Assembly (NCBI GenBank): GCA_029261405.1 | Contig: JAJDBK010000035.1 | Location: 1-33,674, forward strand | From: Nitrospinaceae bacterium | Lineage (GTDB): Bacteria > Nitrospinota_A > UBA7883 > JAJDBK01 | Length of the DNA stretch: 33,674 bases | Reading direction: 5' to 3' | In this document: one piece after another, positions 16,733 through 26,240 of the stretch | Layout of the letters: every line of letters starts with the position of its first letter | Numbering within the stretch: position 1 is the stretch's first letter | Notes under the pieces: model-generated | Seen by the model: only the letters and a program-made list of their open reading frames with translations | Databases searched by the model: none | Told to the model about the DNA's origin: nothing | Made by a program: the position numbers and the translations under genes

Positions 16733-17139
16733 TTATACGCAACCCGGCCAAACATCCCGGGCTACATGATAAAGGTGGCGTAACATACCGCATCATCAGC
16801 GACCATCTCGGATCGCCCCGATTGGTGGTGAACACCACCGATGGCACAATTGCTCAAAGGATTGACTACGATGAGTATGGTATAATTACCATCGATACGA
16901 ATCCTGGCTGGCAACCGTTCGGATTTGCGGGCGGATTGATTGACAACGACACAGGCTTAACAAGATTCGGAGCCAGAGATTATGATACTGAAATTGGGAA
17001 GTGGACCGCAAAAGACCCGGTCAGGTTTGATGGTGACGGGCCAAATATTTACGCATACACAATGAACGATCCCATTAACCTGTACGATTTATCAGGCATG
17101 GGAACATGTGGACCCAACAGTCTGGAGTGCACACCATAG
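16733..17139 (+). pseudogene. RHS repeat-associated core fragment
   Basis: The stretch reads NIPGYMIK, then after a frameshift at about 16770-16775 [57 protein letters not shown] and PINLYDLSG. These are the hallmark end motifs of the RHS/YD-repeat core, whose full proteins are over 1000 residues. Only about the last 130 residues remain, followed by a 12-residue tail. All upstream YD repeats are missing. It is a displaced 3' tip of an RHS gene, wedged between the GH57 operon promoter region and an IS21 end. Confidence 0.85.
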
Positions 17140-17177
17140 GTAATCAGAACTCATCCATAAAGTATTCATTATCTGAG

Positions 17178-17315
17178 TGTCAGGGTTCACCTAAAACCGG
17201 CCACGTAGGGTCACTTCAAGACCGGCCATTTTAAGAGGTTTGTATACCTTCTCGGTTGAGGAGGTATATATGTCAAACAATCTTAACGATGGCTGAAATC
17301 AACGCAATCATAGTT
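17178..17315 (+). mobile_element. Left-end fragment of an IS21-family element with the start of istA
   Basis: The 8-mer ACCGGCCA occurs twice (17196-17203 and 17221-17228), as in the multiple terminal repeats of IS21 elements. GAGGAGG at 17258-17264 precedes ATG at 17270. A second ATG at 17289 reads MAEINAI, the usual beginning of IstA. The coding sequence then dies within about ten codons, next to the stop of the REC-kinase-REC gene. The rest of the element is absent here. Confidence 0.65.
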
Positions 17316-17328
17316 TTACTGGCTCATG

Positions 17329-18831
17329 TCAGATAATGTACTTTTTAATTATCGCCAGGAAATCATCTTTATTTATAGATTTATCAATAAAGTCGTTGGC
17401 GCCAAGATGTATGGCCTTGTTCCTTGTATTCTCCTCGATATTCGTGGATACCACTATAAAAGGAACGTCCTTCGTTGTCCTTACTCTCCTTACCTCCGAT
17501 AGCAGGTCCAACCCATCGATACTTGTCATGACCAGATCGGAGATGATCAGGTGTAAGTTCTCCTCTCTTAAAATCTTGAGCGCCTCTTTGCCGCTCTTCG
17601 CTTCCATTGCCGTTACGCCAAGCTCCCGAAGGTACGTGTTAAAGAGCAAACGGATGTTTTTCTCGTCGTCCACAATCAGTATTTTAGGAGTGACCGAAGG
17701 AAGGCATATTACAAACGAAGTCCCTTTCCCTTCTTTCGACTCTACTGTCAGGTCTCCACCATGGACCTTCATGATGTCAAAACAGTATGGCAGACCAAAC
17801 CCCGTTCCATGCTCACCTTTGGTTCCGAGCGTCGTGGTTTTGATTTCGTGTTTGAACAGGTCGGGCACTGTATTTCCTGGAATCCCGACTCCATAATCCT
17901 TGATGGCGATACAGTTTGGCCTCCCCTCCGGTCGGTAGATACGAATTTTTCCACCGGTGTTGGAAAATTTGACAGCGTTGGATACCAGGTTTTGAATAAC
18001 TTCTCCGAAAAGCGATATATCGGCATACGCTCGCGTGCCCAGCTCAATGTCGTTTATCAGCTCGACCTTTTTTTCAGCGGCGTAATAACGGTTGTTATCC
18101 ATAATTGTGGCGCAGAGGTAATATGCGTCGAAAAAATTTCGTTTTAACAGGACATTCCCCGCCTGAAGCCGTTGCAGGTTCAGGATCTCATCTATCATCT
18201 GAAGAAGGTTGCCGCCCGATTTGACCACATTGGAGAATACTTCAACGTATTGCTCCGTCAGTCCGTTCTCATTGTCCTCTGATATAAATCGCAGAATACC
18301 GATTATCGAAGCCAGCGGAGACTTCAGGTCATGGGCTACCAAAGAGACGAACTCATCTTTTATCTTTGTGGCTTTCTCGGCGGTCTCCTTTGCCTTACGC
18401 AACTGCTCCACCATACTGCCAAGTTTCTGGTTAGCCTCTTCAATCTCCACTTTTTTTCTGTGCAGTTCGCAGAATATCCTGACCTTGCTCCGCACCACAT
18501 TCGGGTCAAGCGGTTTGAACAGGTAATCAACGGCGCCACTTTCGTATCCTTTGAAAACGTATTCACTCTCTTTACTGATCGCGGTAACGAATATTATCGG
18601 AATGGTTTTTGTCGCCTCCATCGATCTCATAAGTTCAGCCACCTCGAAACCATCCATCTCCGGCATTTGCACATCGAGCAGAACCAGGGCGAAATCCTGT
18701 TCCAACATCAACCCCAGCGCTTCATTCCCCGATCCTGCCGTTACAATGTTCAGTCCAGGGTTCTCCAGCAGACTTACCAGCGCAAAGAGGTTCTCCTCCC
18801 GGTCATCTACAGCAAGAATATTTATCTTCAC
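17329..18831 (-). CDS. REC-histidine kinase-REC hybrid signalling protein
   Basis: This 500-residue soluble protein has an N-terminal receiver (D53 in LLDVQMPEMDG, T83, K106), a short coiled coil and a HisKA domain with H167 (LVAHDLKSPLAS). HATPase_c follows (NLVSNAVKFSN, KDYGVGIPG, GTGFGLPYC), then a C-terminal receiver (D432 in IISDLVMTSIDG). No sensor domain or membrane segment is present, so input must come by phosphotransfer through the first receiver. Its start overlaps the upstream cheB by four bases. It is the last gene of the cluster hybrid kinase-cheR-cheB-this, so it probably receives phosphate from the 1403-residue kinase. Confidence 0.92.
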   Translation of the reverse strand: MKINILAVDDREENLFALVSLLENPGLNIVTAGSGNEALGLMLEQDFALVLLDVQMPEMDGFEVAELMRSMEATKTIPIIFVTAISKESEYVFKGYESGAVDYLFKPLDPNVVRSKVRIFCELHRKKVEIEEANQKLGSMVEQLRKAKETAEKATKIKDEFVSLVAHDLKSPLASIIGILRFISEDNENGLTEQYVEVFSNVVKSGGNLLQMIDEILNLQRLQAGNVLLKRNFFDAYYLCATIMDNNRYYAAEKKVELINDIELGTRAYADISLFGEVIQNLVSNAVKFSNTGGKIRIYRPEGRPNCIAIKDYGVGIPGNTVPDLFKHEIKTTTLGTKGEHGTGFGLPYCFDIMKVHGGDLTVESKEGKGTSFVICLPSVTPKILIVDDEKNIRLLFNTYLRELGVTAMEAKSGKEALKILREENLHLIISDLVMTSIDGLDLLSEVRRVRTTKDVPFIVVSTNIEENTRNKAIHLGANDFIDKSINKDDFLAIIKKYII

Positions 18832-19394
18832 AAACTCGCAAGCTCCTGCAAGGTTTTGGCTATATCCTCAAGGGGAAGGATATAATCGGGGTTTGCCGTT
18901 TCAATCGCCGCATTGGGCATCGAATTTGATTCAGCGGTTGCGGGGTCCTGGACGATGCCTGTCCCGCCAAGATCCTTTATATACTTCAGGCCGTCACTTC
19001 CGTCGTTATTACCACCTGTCAGGACCACACCGATCAGAGCCGGTCCGTAGGCCAGAGCGGCTGTTTCAAAGAGAACATCAATGGAAGGGCGCGCATATTT
19101 TACCCGTTCTGATGTGGAAAGAGAGAGGGTTTTGTCTTCTTCGACAAGCAGGTGATAGTTCGGCGGAGCTACATATACGGCGCCATCAGTAATGTTCTCT
19201 TTCTCTTCCGCCTCCTTCACTACAAGAGGACTATTTGCATCCAGGTGGCGCGTCAGGTAATTTGTGGAGCTTGGAGCGATATGGTTTACCACCATGACAG
19301 GAAGCGGGAACGTCGCCGGGAGAGATGAGAGGATTATCCGTAACGCATCCATCCCCCCTGCGGAGGCTCCGATTACCACAGCCGAGTATTTCAA
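18828..19394 (-). CDS. cheB: CheB-type protein-glutamate methylesterase without receiver domain
   Basis: CheB removes methyl groups from, or deamidates, receptor glutamates. The 188-residue protein is only the catalytic domain: S11 in IGASAGG, H38 in VNHIAP and D131 in VLTGGNNDGSDG form the triad. The N-terminal receiver of classical CheB is missing, so regulation by phosphorylation would have to come from the adjacent receiver protein. The start is a TTG with a GGAAG about twelve bases upstream. It is followed by the REC-kinase-REC gene with a four-base overlap and preceded by cheR 137 bases away. No MCP with a standard signalling tip is in the window. Confidence 0.9.
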   Translation of the reverse strand: MKYSAVVIGASAGGMDALRIILSSLPATFPLPVMVVNHIAPSSTNYLTRHLDANSPLVVKEAEEKENITDGAVYVAPPNYHLLVEEDKTLSLSTSERVKYARPSIDVLFETAALAYGPALIGVVLTGGNNDGSDGLKYIKDLGGTGIVQDPATAESNSMPNAAIETANPDYILPLEDIAKTLQELASL

Positions 19395-19531
19395 AGCCCG
19401 CTTCTTCCGATCTTAATCTTCATTTGCTTCATTTTCGTGCGGCTGTTCACCGGTCGGTTTTCCAGGAGTCTGTCGGACTTGGGGGTTCGTCCGCGAAAAA
19501 GCCCGGTTTTGTAGCAGAATCATCCTAAGTC

Positions 19532-20374
19532 CTACTGACTCCTAGGCCAGAGCAGTTTTTTCCTGAATATTTTCTCTTTCTTGCTGATCTCATCATACAT
19601 ATCAGCGTGTCCTGAGTACTTGAGGCTCTCTTTCGATCCGAGGCATAGGTATGCGCTACCTCCCAGACTTTCGGTGAAAAGCCCGATCACATGGTCCTGT
19701 AGCTCACGGGAAAAATATATGAGCACATTCCGGCAGAGAATCAGGTTCATTTCGCCGAAGGGTCCGTCCGTTACAAGATTATGGTTGGAGAAAACGATTT
19801 TCTCCTTCAGGGAGCGGTCTATCATAGCCAGACCGTGGGACGCCGAATAGTAATCAGCGAAAGAGCCTTTGCCGCCCGCTTGCTGGTAATTGCTGGTAAA
19901 GTTTTTTATCTGATCCGCCACATAAACGCCTTCGCTGGCCTTATCGAGAACTATAGAGTTAAGATCAGTCGCGTAAATCCGGGTTCTCTCATACAGGCCT
20001 TCCTCCTTGAGAATTATCGCCATGGAATAGACCTCTTCGCCTGTTGCGCAACCGGCGTGCCATACCTTTATGAAAGGGTAGGTTCTTAATACCGGGATCA
20101 CCTCGTTGCGAAGCGAAAGGTAGAATGAAGGATCCCTGAACATCTCCGTTACGTTGATCGACAGATCCTTCAGAAGCCTTGCGAATGCGTCCTTGTCGTA
20201 GAGTATTAACTTTTGCAGGTCGGAAATTCTCTTCAGGCCGAGCGTCTTTAACCGGTTCAGAAGGCGACGTTTAATATGCGCGTGAGCGTAACCCCGGAAA
20301 TCGTAACCATACTTCAGATATATAGCCTCAAGGAGAAGCTTGATCTCGATATTTACGTTGTCGTTCAAAGTCAC
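19532..20374 (-). CDS. cheR: CheR-type protein-glutamate O-methyltransferase
   Basis: CheR methylates receptor glutamates with S-adenosylmethionine. The 280-residue protein has the N-terminal helical domain (LLEAIYLKYGYDFRGY; HIKRRLLNRL) and LSINVTEMFRDPSFY. The SAM-binding motif is WHAGCATGEEVYSMAI, and the catalytic-domain signature is LILCRNVLIYFSRELQ. It appears complete. It starts 12 bases after the stop of the large hybrid kinase, in the same operon. Its target may be the glutamate-rich coiled coil or HAMP region of that kinase. This is an inference. Confidence 0.93.
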   Translation of the reverse strand: MTLNDNVNIEIKLLLEAIYLKYGYDFRGYAHAHIKRRLLNRLKTLGLKRISDLQKLILYDKDAFARLLKDLSINVTEMFRDPSFYLSLRNEVIPVLRTYPFIKVWHAGCATGEEVYSMAIILKEEGLYERTRIYATDLNSIVLDKASEGVYVADQIKNFTSNYQQAGGKGSFADYYSASHGLAMIDRSLKEKIVFSNHNLVTDGPFGEMNLILCRNVLIYFSRELQDHVIGLFTESLGGSAYLCLGSKESLKYSGHADMYDEISKKEKIFRKKLLWPRSQ

Positions 20375-20386
20375 GGTCTTCTCCCG

Positions 20387-23300
20387 CTACCTGTTAAGCC
20401 ATACCCTTAACAACGAAATCAATTTGTCCGAATCTATCGGTTTTGCCATATAATCGTTGGCGCCAGCTTCGATACATTTACCACGGTCGCCTCTCATCGC
20501 TTTTGCCGTGAGGGCGATGATAGGCATATCCTTGAACTTCCTTTGCGTTCGTATTCGACGCATTGCCTCGTATCCGTCCATCTCAGGCATCATTATATCC
20601 ATCAGGATAAGGTCGATATCGGGAGTTGCAGCGAGCTTGTCAAGGCAATCCTTCCCGTTTTTGGCGGTTACGATGTTCATGCCTTTCCCCTCCAGGATAG
20701 CAGAGACAGCGAATACGTTTCGCATGTCATCATCCACGATCAGGACTCTTTTTTTATCTAAAACCGCCTCCCTGTCGTGTACCATTCTTATCATGCGCTG
20801 TTTCTCTTTCGGCAAGGCGATTTCGACGCTGTGCAGAAAGAGGGTGGCCTGATCGAGAAGGCGTTCAGGTGATCGCGCTCCCTTTATGATTATACTTTCC
20901 GAGAAAGCCTTGAGGGTCTCTTCCTCCTCCTCGCTCAAATCCTTGCCTGTGTATACGATTACAGGTATCAGAGCGATTTTTTCGTTATTTCTCATCTTTT
21001 CAAGAAGCTCAAACCCGGTCATGTCACCTAAAACAAGATCGAGAATAAAACAGTCGAACGGTTCAGTCTCCAGAAGTTCAAGAGCCTCCGCTCCCGTGGC
21101 GACAGCCGATACCTCCACCTCGTTGCTCTCGATAAGCTCGGTTACGGCCCTCCTCTGAACCGTGTCGTCCTCCACCAGAAGAACCTTTTTGACTCTTTTG
21201 GAAATGACATCCTCTATGACGTTGAAGGTTGAGTCGAGACTCTCGATATTGACAGGTTTGGTGAGGTATCCTATTGCGCCCTTCTTGAGTCCGTCTATCG
21301 GTTTGTCGGCCGCTGAAATGAAATGTACAGGAATGTGCCTCGTTGAAGCAGACTCTTTTAAATGGTCCATAACCTGCCAGCCGTCCATGCCAGGCAGTCC
21401 TATATCGAGGATAATGGCGCTCGGTTGGTAATAGTCGGCCAAGTGCAGGCCCGTTTCCCCTGAGCCCGCCACAAGGCACTTGAAACCTTTCTGGTGTGAA
21501 AGGTCTGAGAGAAGGTTTGTAAAGGTCGGGTCGTCGTCAATTATCAGAAGGGTTTTATCTCCTTTGTTCATATGCCTCCTGTCATCGCTGATATCCTCTA
21601 TGGTAGTTGGTGGCGATGGTAACTTTGGGGGACTCTTTTCAGGAACTGGCGCCTGCCTTGCTGGCCGGAATGGCTTTTTCACTTTTTCCATCGTCTCAGG
21701 GATGTAAAGCGTAAACGTGGCGCCTTCCCCCTCCCTGCTATGTACATGGATCTCCCCACCGAGAAGCCGGGCAAGTTCACGCGATATGGAAAGTCCCAGA
21801 CCGGTGCCACCATATTTTCTGCTGGTCTTCCCGTCGGCTTGTTTAAAAGCGTGGAACACAGTCTCCTGCTCTTCTCCAGGTATTCCGATTCCTGAATCGA
21901 TAATGGAGATGGTTACGGTTTTCTCCGCTATAAGGTCACTTTGCATTATGAACTTATCGTTCGGTACTGGTCTTGACACTATCAGTTCGACACTACCCGA
22001 TTCTGTAAACTTGAAAGCATTAGATAGAAGGTTTTTTACTATCTGATTCAACCTCAGTTTGTCAGTGGCTATGGATTGGGGTATGTCATCTTTTATTTCG
22101 ATGGTGAAATTGAGGTTCTTCTCCGTAGCCATCTGGCGGAAACCCCGTTCGACGCCAGTGATGAAATCTTTCAGGTTCGTATCATCTATTTCTATTTCGA
22201 TTTTTCCCGCCTCTACCTTCGAAAGATCGAGAACCTCGTTGATAAGCGATAACAGATCGTTTCCTGAAGAGTTGATGGTTCTGGCCGATTCGATCTCCTT
22301 TTCATTGAGCCGTCCGGTTTTGTTCTCAGCGAGGAGTTGGGAGAGAATCAGGATGCTGTTTAGCGGTGTCCGAAGTTCATGGGACATGTTAGCGAGGAAT
22401 TCAGATTTGTATTTGCTTGCAATGGCAAGCTCCTTTGCCTTGAGGGAAATTTTTTCGCTGGCTTTCTTCAGCTCACTATTTGTCCTCTTTATACTCTCTT
22501 TCTCCGCCTGCAACTCCTCTGTTTTCTCTTCAAGCTCTTCATTCATAACGCGCAGTTCTTCCTGCTGGGCCTGCAACTCCTCTTCAGACTCCCTTAGCGC
22601 CTTGGTCTGCTCTTCGAGTTCTTCGTTGGTCTGCCGCAACTCTTCTGACTGGGCCTGAAGCTCTTCTGACTGGGCGGTGGTCTTTTCCAGTAGTTCGGTC
22701 ATTCGGGTACGCGCCCGGGCGGAGTTGACCGCCATTGCGACGCTTTCTGAAACTTGAAAAAGAAAATCTATGACACTATTGGAATCGTCCTGTAGCAGTC
22801 CGAGTTCGATGACCCCTTTAACCTCGTTGTTCATCAGAAATGGGTATACAACAATGACACTCGGAACAGTCTCCCCCAGACCGGAGCCTATCCGGATATA
22901 ATCTTCCGGACACTTCGTCAGGGAAATCGGTGTTTTTTCAAGCACAGCCTGCCCGATCAAACCCTCGCCGGGACGAAATTCGTTCGACAGGTTTTTACGT
23001 TCCAGGTAAGCGTAGCTTGCAACCAGGTGTTGCACCCCACTATCTTCGGAGACGTAGAAAGCGCCTACTCTGGCGCCCAGATATGAACAGAGATATGTAA
23101 TGATCGACCGGGACAGGTCTGTCAGGTTCTGATCGCCGCGCATCGCATTATTAAGTTCTGTCTGGCCGGTCATGATCCTGCTTTTATGTTCATTGTCGGA
23201 TGTTACTTTGCTTAACGAGCTGGTCATATCTGAAAGAGCGGAGCCGAGCTGATCCTGTTCGGAGCGGCGTCTTATCTGGGTTGTATAGTCACCTTTAGCG

Positions 23301-24598
23301 ACCCTCTCCGCCTGGACTACTACAGCCCGAAGGCTTTTGGCCATCTCGTTCACCGCTTGTCCCAAAGAGTCTTTCTCGCTCCGGATCTCTACATCCTTGC
23401 TGAAATCACCTTTGGCGATGGCCTCGCAGACATCGCTTACCGATTTGAACGACTCGACGACCTGACGGAAGTTGTTTCCGAGCAGACCTATTTCATCATC
23501 GCTCCCGGAGGCGCCCGATATTTCCAGGTCGCCTTTCGCCACCCGGTTGGAGAGCTTTGAGAGCGCTCTTACCGGCCTGATGATCGAATTGGTCATGCGC
23601 CATGAAGCGAAGATACCGAGAACAACCAGTAATATAGCAAAAAACCTTATGTCGATGGAAGTACTCTTCCCTTTAGCCTCCGAAAGATTAACCGCTTCGA
23701 AGGTCCTGTCATTTTGCCAGCTTAAAAACTTGTCAATCTCGTTGTGCAGAGAAATCTCCGAGTCACCAAGATGTTTTTCCAGCAGATTGGCTCTGCCGAT
23801 CCTCCCTTCTTCAATATATGAAAGCGCTTTCATGGCCAGCGACTCGTACCTTTTGTAGAGCGCTGTGATTCTGTCCAGAGCCTTTATGGCTATTAACATT
23901 TCATTCGCATCCGCCTGAGTGCCAGGGGGCTCCAGTTCCAGCAATGTAGTCGCCTTCTCAAGAGTTTTGACGATCAATTGTGATAGTTTTCGGAATTCTC
24001 CAGATGCGGAAAGAGCCCGCTGGGTGGATACCCCTCTCCCCTGAATTTTCCAGCGGTAAGCCTGGCTCAAAGCGCTCATCTGCTCCACTTGGTACAATTG
24101 GATCTTTGCAACGGAGGCGTTTAGCGGAATAACCTCTTTTGAGATGTTCTCAAGCTCCGTACCAAGCTGGCCCAAGGTTGAGAGGGCGTACATAAATGCA
24201 CCTACCGTCATGATAATCAGGAGGCCGAACCAACCGATCAGTTTTGCCCCGACAGTGACTTTGTACCGGAGAACTCCGTCTTTGTCCGGCATTCGAGCGA
24301 ACATGACTGCCAGGAAGGTGAAAAGAAATAGTACGGTCACCCCGAAGAGAAAGAACGCCCACTCGTTTCCGGTTTGCTTGACAGGTTGTATCTGGCGATG
24401 TGGCAGTGTGATACTGGATTGGAATTCCCGCAAGAATTCAGATACGGCCTTTTGGTCTTCAGCCGTTATATCGCTTATTGCATCTACCGCGGTCAGGCTT
24501 TCATTCTGAAGAGAGCCTGTAGTTTCCTTTCCGGCGCTTCCTGTCACCGTAAACGTTATGGTTATAAAAAACAGAAAGAGTGTTCTGCAAAAGCTCAT
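20387..24598 (-). CDS. Large membrane hybrid sensor kinase (triple HAMP, GAF, coiled coil, kinase, three receivers)
   Basis: The 1403-residue protein starts with a signal-like segment (about 1-22) and a membrane helix (about 79-101). A second helix follows (about 118-142), then a periplasmic four-helix bundle and a third helix (about 325-343). Three HAMP-like units come next (RVAKGDLEI, AIAKGDFSK, RVAKGDYTT repeats), then a GAF domain. A long EEL/QAQ coiled coil leads into HisKA (H740 in MSHELRTPLNS) and HATPase_c (NLLSNAFKF, DSGIGIP, GTGLGLSIS). Three receivers end the protein, with D1065, D1187 and D1334. It leads the operon with cheR, cheB and REC-kinase-REC. The signal sensed is unknown. 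Multi-HAMP, multi-receiver kinases of this shape often control sporulation, motility or biofilm programmes. Confidence 0.95.
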   Translation of the reverse strand: MSFCRTLFLFFITITFTVTGSAGKETTGSLQNESLTAVDAISDITAEDQKAVSEFLREFQSSITLPHRQIQPVKQTGNEWAFFLFGVTVLFLFTFLAVMFARMPDKDGVLRYKVTVGAKLIGWFGLLIIMTVGAFMYALSTLGQLGTELENISKEVIPLNASVAKIQLYQVEQMSALSQAYRWKIQGRGVSTQRALSASGEFRKLSQLIVKTLEKATTLLELEPPGTQADANEMLIAIKALDRITALYKRYESLAMKALSYIEEGRIGRANLLEKHLGDSEISLHNEIDKFLSWQNDRTFEAVNLSEAKGKSTSIDIRFFAILLVVLGIFASWRMTNSIIRPVRALSKLSNRVAKGDLEISGASGSDDEIGLLGNNFRQVVESFKSVSDVCEAIAKGDFSKDVEIRSEKDSLGQAVNEMAKSLRAVVVQAERVAKGDYTTQIRRRSEQDQLGSALSDMTSSLSKVTSDNEHKSRIMTGQTELNNAMRGDQNLTDLSRSIITYLCSYLGARVGAFYVSEDSGVQHLVASYAYLERKNLSNEFRPGEGLIGQAVLEKTPISLTKCPEDYIRIGSGLGETVPSVIVVYPFLMNNEVKGVIELGLLQDDSNSVIDFLFQVSESVAMAVNSARARTRMTELLEKTTAQSEELQAQSEELRQTNEELEEQTKALRESEEELQAQQEELRVMNEELEEKTEELQAEKESIKRTNSELKKASEKISLKAKELAIASKYKSEFLANMSHELRTPLNSILILSQLLAENKTGRLNEKEIESARTINSSGNDLLSLINEVLDLSKVEAGKIEIEIDDTNLKDFITGVERGFRQMATEKNLNFTIEIKDDIPQSIATDKLRLNQIVKNLLSNAFKFTESGSVELIVSRPVPNDKFIMQSDLIAEKTVTISIIDSGIGIPGEEQETVFHAFKQADGKTSRKYGGTGLGLSISRELARLLGGEIHVHSREGEGATFTLYIPETMEKVKKPFRPARQAPVPEKSPPKLPSPPTTIEDISDDRRHMNKGDKTLLIIDDDPTFTNLLSDLSHQKGFKCLVAGSGETGLHLADYYQPSAIILDIGLPGMDGWQVMDHLKESASTRHIPVHFISAADKPIDGLKKGAIGYLTKPVNIESLDSTFNVIEDVISKRVKKVLLVEDDTVQRRAVTELIESNEVEVSAVATGAEALELLETEPFDCFILDLVLGDMTGFELLEKMRNNEKIALIPVIVYTGKDLSEEEEETLKAFSESIIIKGARSPERLLDQATLFLHSVEIALPKEKQRMIRMVHDREAVLDKKRVLIVDDDMRNVFAVSAILEGKGMNIVTAKNGKDCLDKLAATPDIDLILMDIMMPEMDGYEAMRRIRTQRKFKDMPIIALTAKAMRGDRGKCIEAGANDYMAKPIDSDKLISLLRVWLNR

Positions 24599-24831
24599 AA
24601 GGCGATCCTAATGTCTATCAATCGTGGGCGTTTCTTATTTCGTCTGAATTATCCTCAAGTGAGCTATGGCGATCCGGGAAAATAAAGCGATCTGATATAA
24701 AAGGGCGATTTCAAGCCACATCCCAAAGCTCTTCGTCTGCGAGTAACTTTTCTATTTACCGTAAACGGGAAAAATAGAGGGAAAACCGCACTTCTATACG
24801 CGAATGACCACGACTCGGCGGTAGTATATCA
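24599..24831. other. Intergenic region upstream of the hybrid kinase operon
   Basis: The promoter of the 24.6-17.3 kb operon must lie here, since pirin ends at 24832 on the same strand. An AGGAT about eight bases before the kinase ATG is its ribosome site. I see no clear -35/-10 pair, terminator or RNA gene. Confidence 0.35.
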
Positions 24832-25701
24832 TCAATCCACTTCCGGTCCGAACAGCCCTTTACGGTAATCCGAGATAGCCGTTTCAATCTCTTCTTTTGT
24901 GTTCATGACGAACGGGCCATATCGGGCCACCGGTTCGTTGAACGGACGCGCCGCTACAAGAATCGCCCTCGCCTTCGAGCGGTCTGTTCTTATCCTGAGA
25001 GTGTTGCCGTCACCCAATACCGCCAGGTGACCGGTATCGACCGATTCACTCTCTTCACCGATCTCGATTACACCTTCAAAGACATAAACGAAGGCGCTAA
25101 AACCCTCCTCCACCGGAATAGTAATGTCGCTCTTTTCCGGCAGGAAGATATCAAGATACTTTGGCTCCGCTGAAACTCCCGAGATTGCGCCCCTGGTATC
25201 CATATAACTTCCGGCGATTATCCGGACAATCGATCCGTCATCACCCCTGATTTCCGGTATCTCGTCAGGTTCAGCGTTGGCGTAGTGAGGTTCACACATT
25301 TTTAACGCCGAAGGCAGGTTCACCCAGAGCTGGAACCCGGCAAGCAACCCATCCTCCTGTTGAGGGAGCTCGGAGTGGAGAACTCCACGACCAGCGGTCA
25401 TCCATTGCGCTCCGCCCGCTCGCAAAACTCCTTCCGAACCATTACTATCCTTATGCTTCATCAAGCCGTTGAGCATGTAGGTGACAGTCTCGAAACCACG
25501 ATGTGGGTGAGACGGGAAACCGCCGATATAATCGTTCGGGTTGTCAGAGGAAAAATAGTCCAACAGTAGAAACGGATCGACTTCCGATAACTCGCGTGTC
25601 CCGATAACCCTTGTCAGTTTTACCCCCTCCCCGTCGAAAGTCGATTCTCCTTTTACGATCTTACTTACTGTACGGCTATTCCTTGTCTCTATCTTTTCCA
25701 T
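24832..25701 (-). CDS. Pirin family cupin protein
   Basis: This bicupin protein carries the pirin metal site (FPSHPHRGFETVTYML, then GVLHSEL) and the family signature GGAQWMTAGRGVLHSE. The C-terminal cupin ends with FGPEVD. Pirins bind iron, and some act as quercetin 2,3-dioxygenases or redox-responsive co-regulators. I start at MEKIETRN (289 residues), four bases after the MarR stop, because AAAGGG lies just before it. The frame could extend eleven residues upstream into the MarR gene. Co-transcription with a MarR regulator suggests a stress- or phenolic-responsive pair. Confidence 0.9.
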   Translation of the reverse strand: MEKIETRNSRTVSKIVKGESTFDGEGVKLTRVIGTRELSEVDPFLLLDYFSSDNPNDYIGGFPSHPHRGFETVTYMLNGLMKHKDSNGSEGVLRAGGAQWMTAGRGVLHSELPQQEDGLLAGFQLWVNLPSALKMCEPHYANAEPDEIPEIRGDDGSIVRIIAGSYMDTRGAISGVSAEPKYLDIFLPEKSDITIPVEEGFSAFVYVFEGVIEIGEESESVDTGHLAVLGDGNTLRIRTDRSKARAILVAARPFNEPVARYGPFVMNTKEEIETAISDYRKGLFGPEVD

Positions 25702-25705
25702 GAGA

Positions 25706-26137
25706 TTACCCTTTATTTTTGACGCTTTTGCCAAGCGCTTTCAGTTCTGTAATCAACAACGTTCTTCTCTCTTCGCCTATTTCTTCCACCGCGCTCTCCA
25801 TCCAGATGGCGTGTTCGGAGAAAGCTTTATTGATAAAAGCTCTTCCCGTCTCCGTAAGATTGACAATCTTTACCCTCCGGTCTTCCGGGCTATCCATCCG
25901 GGTTACAAAGCCTTTTAATTCAAGCCGGTCCACAGCGGATGTTATTGATCCGCTCGTGAGGAAAACTTTCTTCCCGATCATGTTGACCGGCATGGGGCCT
26001 TTGTGAAGGAGAGATTCGAGCAGGGCAAAATCGGTCAGGCACATATCAAGCCGGGCGATATGCGCTATAGCGTGTTCTTCGAGAGCTTTCGCGGCTTTTT
26101 TCAACACAAGCCACATATGTACGCCGGAAGTGTCCAC
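25706..26137 (-). CDS. MarR family transcriptional regulator
   Basis: The 143-residue winged-helix protein has the MarR core: LTDFALLESLLHKGPMP, GSITSAVDRLELKGFV, DSPEDRRVKIVNLTETG, and flanking dimerisation helices. The start could be GTG at 26137 or ATG at 26116 (MWLVLKKA); neither has a strong ribosome site. Pirin follows after four bases, so the two form an operon. A 10-bp palindrome 20 bases upstream of the GTG is a likely operator, implying autorepression relieved by an electrophile or phenolic ligand. The ligand is unknown. Confidence 0.9.
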   Translation of the reverse strand: MDTSGVHMWLVLKKAAKALEEHAIAHIARLDMCLTDFALLESLLHKGPMPVNMIGKKVFLTSGSITSAVDRLELKGFVTRMDSPEDRRVKIVNLTETGRAFINKAFSEHAIWMESAVEEIGEERRTLLITELKALGKSVKNKG

Positions 26138-26156
26138 AGGTTACGACTCCATTTAC

Positions 26157-26183
26157 CTTGACATCAAGTTACATGATGCCAAG
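26157..26183. promoter_or_regulatory. Palindromic operator upstream of marR-pirin
   Basis: CTTGACATCA (26157-26166) and TGATGCCAAG (26174-26183) are complementary at nine of ten positions around a 7-base spacer. The size suits a MarR dimer. It lies in the divergent region between the MarR gene and the plus-strand lipoprotein gene. Confidence 0.55.
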
Positions 26184-26240
26184 CGAATTGTCAAGCGTAC
26201 CCAAGCTCATTATCGGAGTTGCAGGTGGTCTGATGGATTG

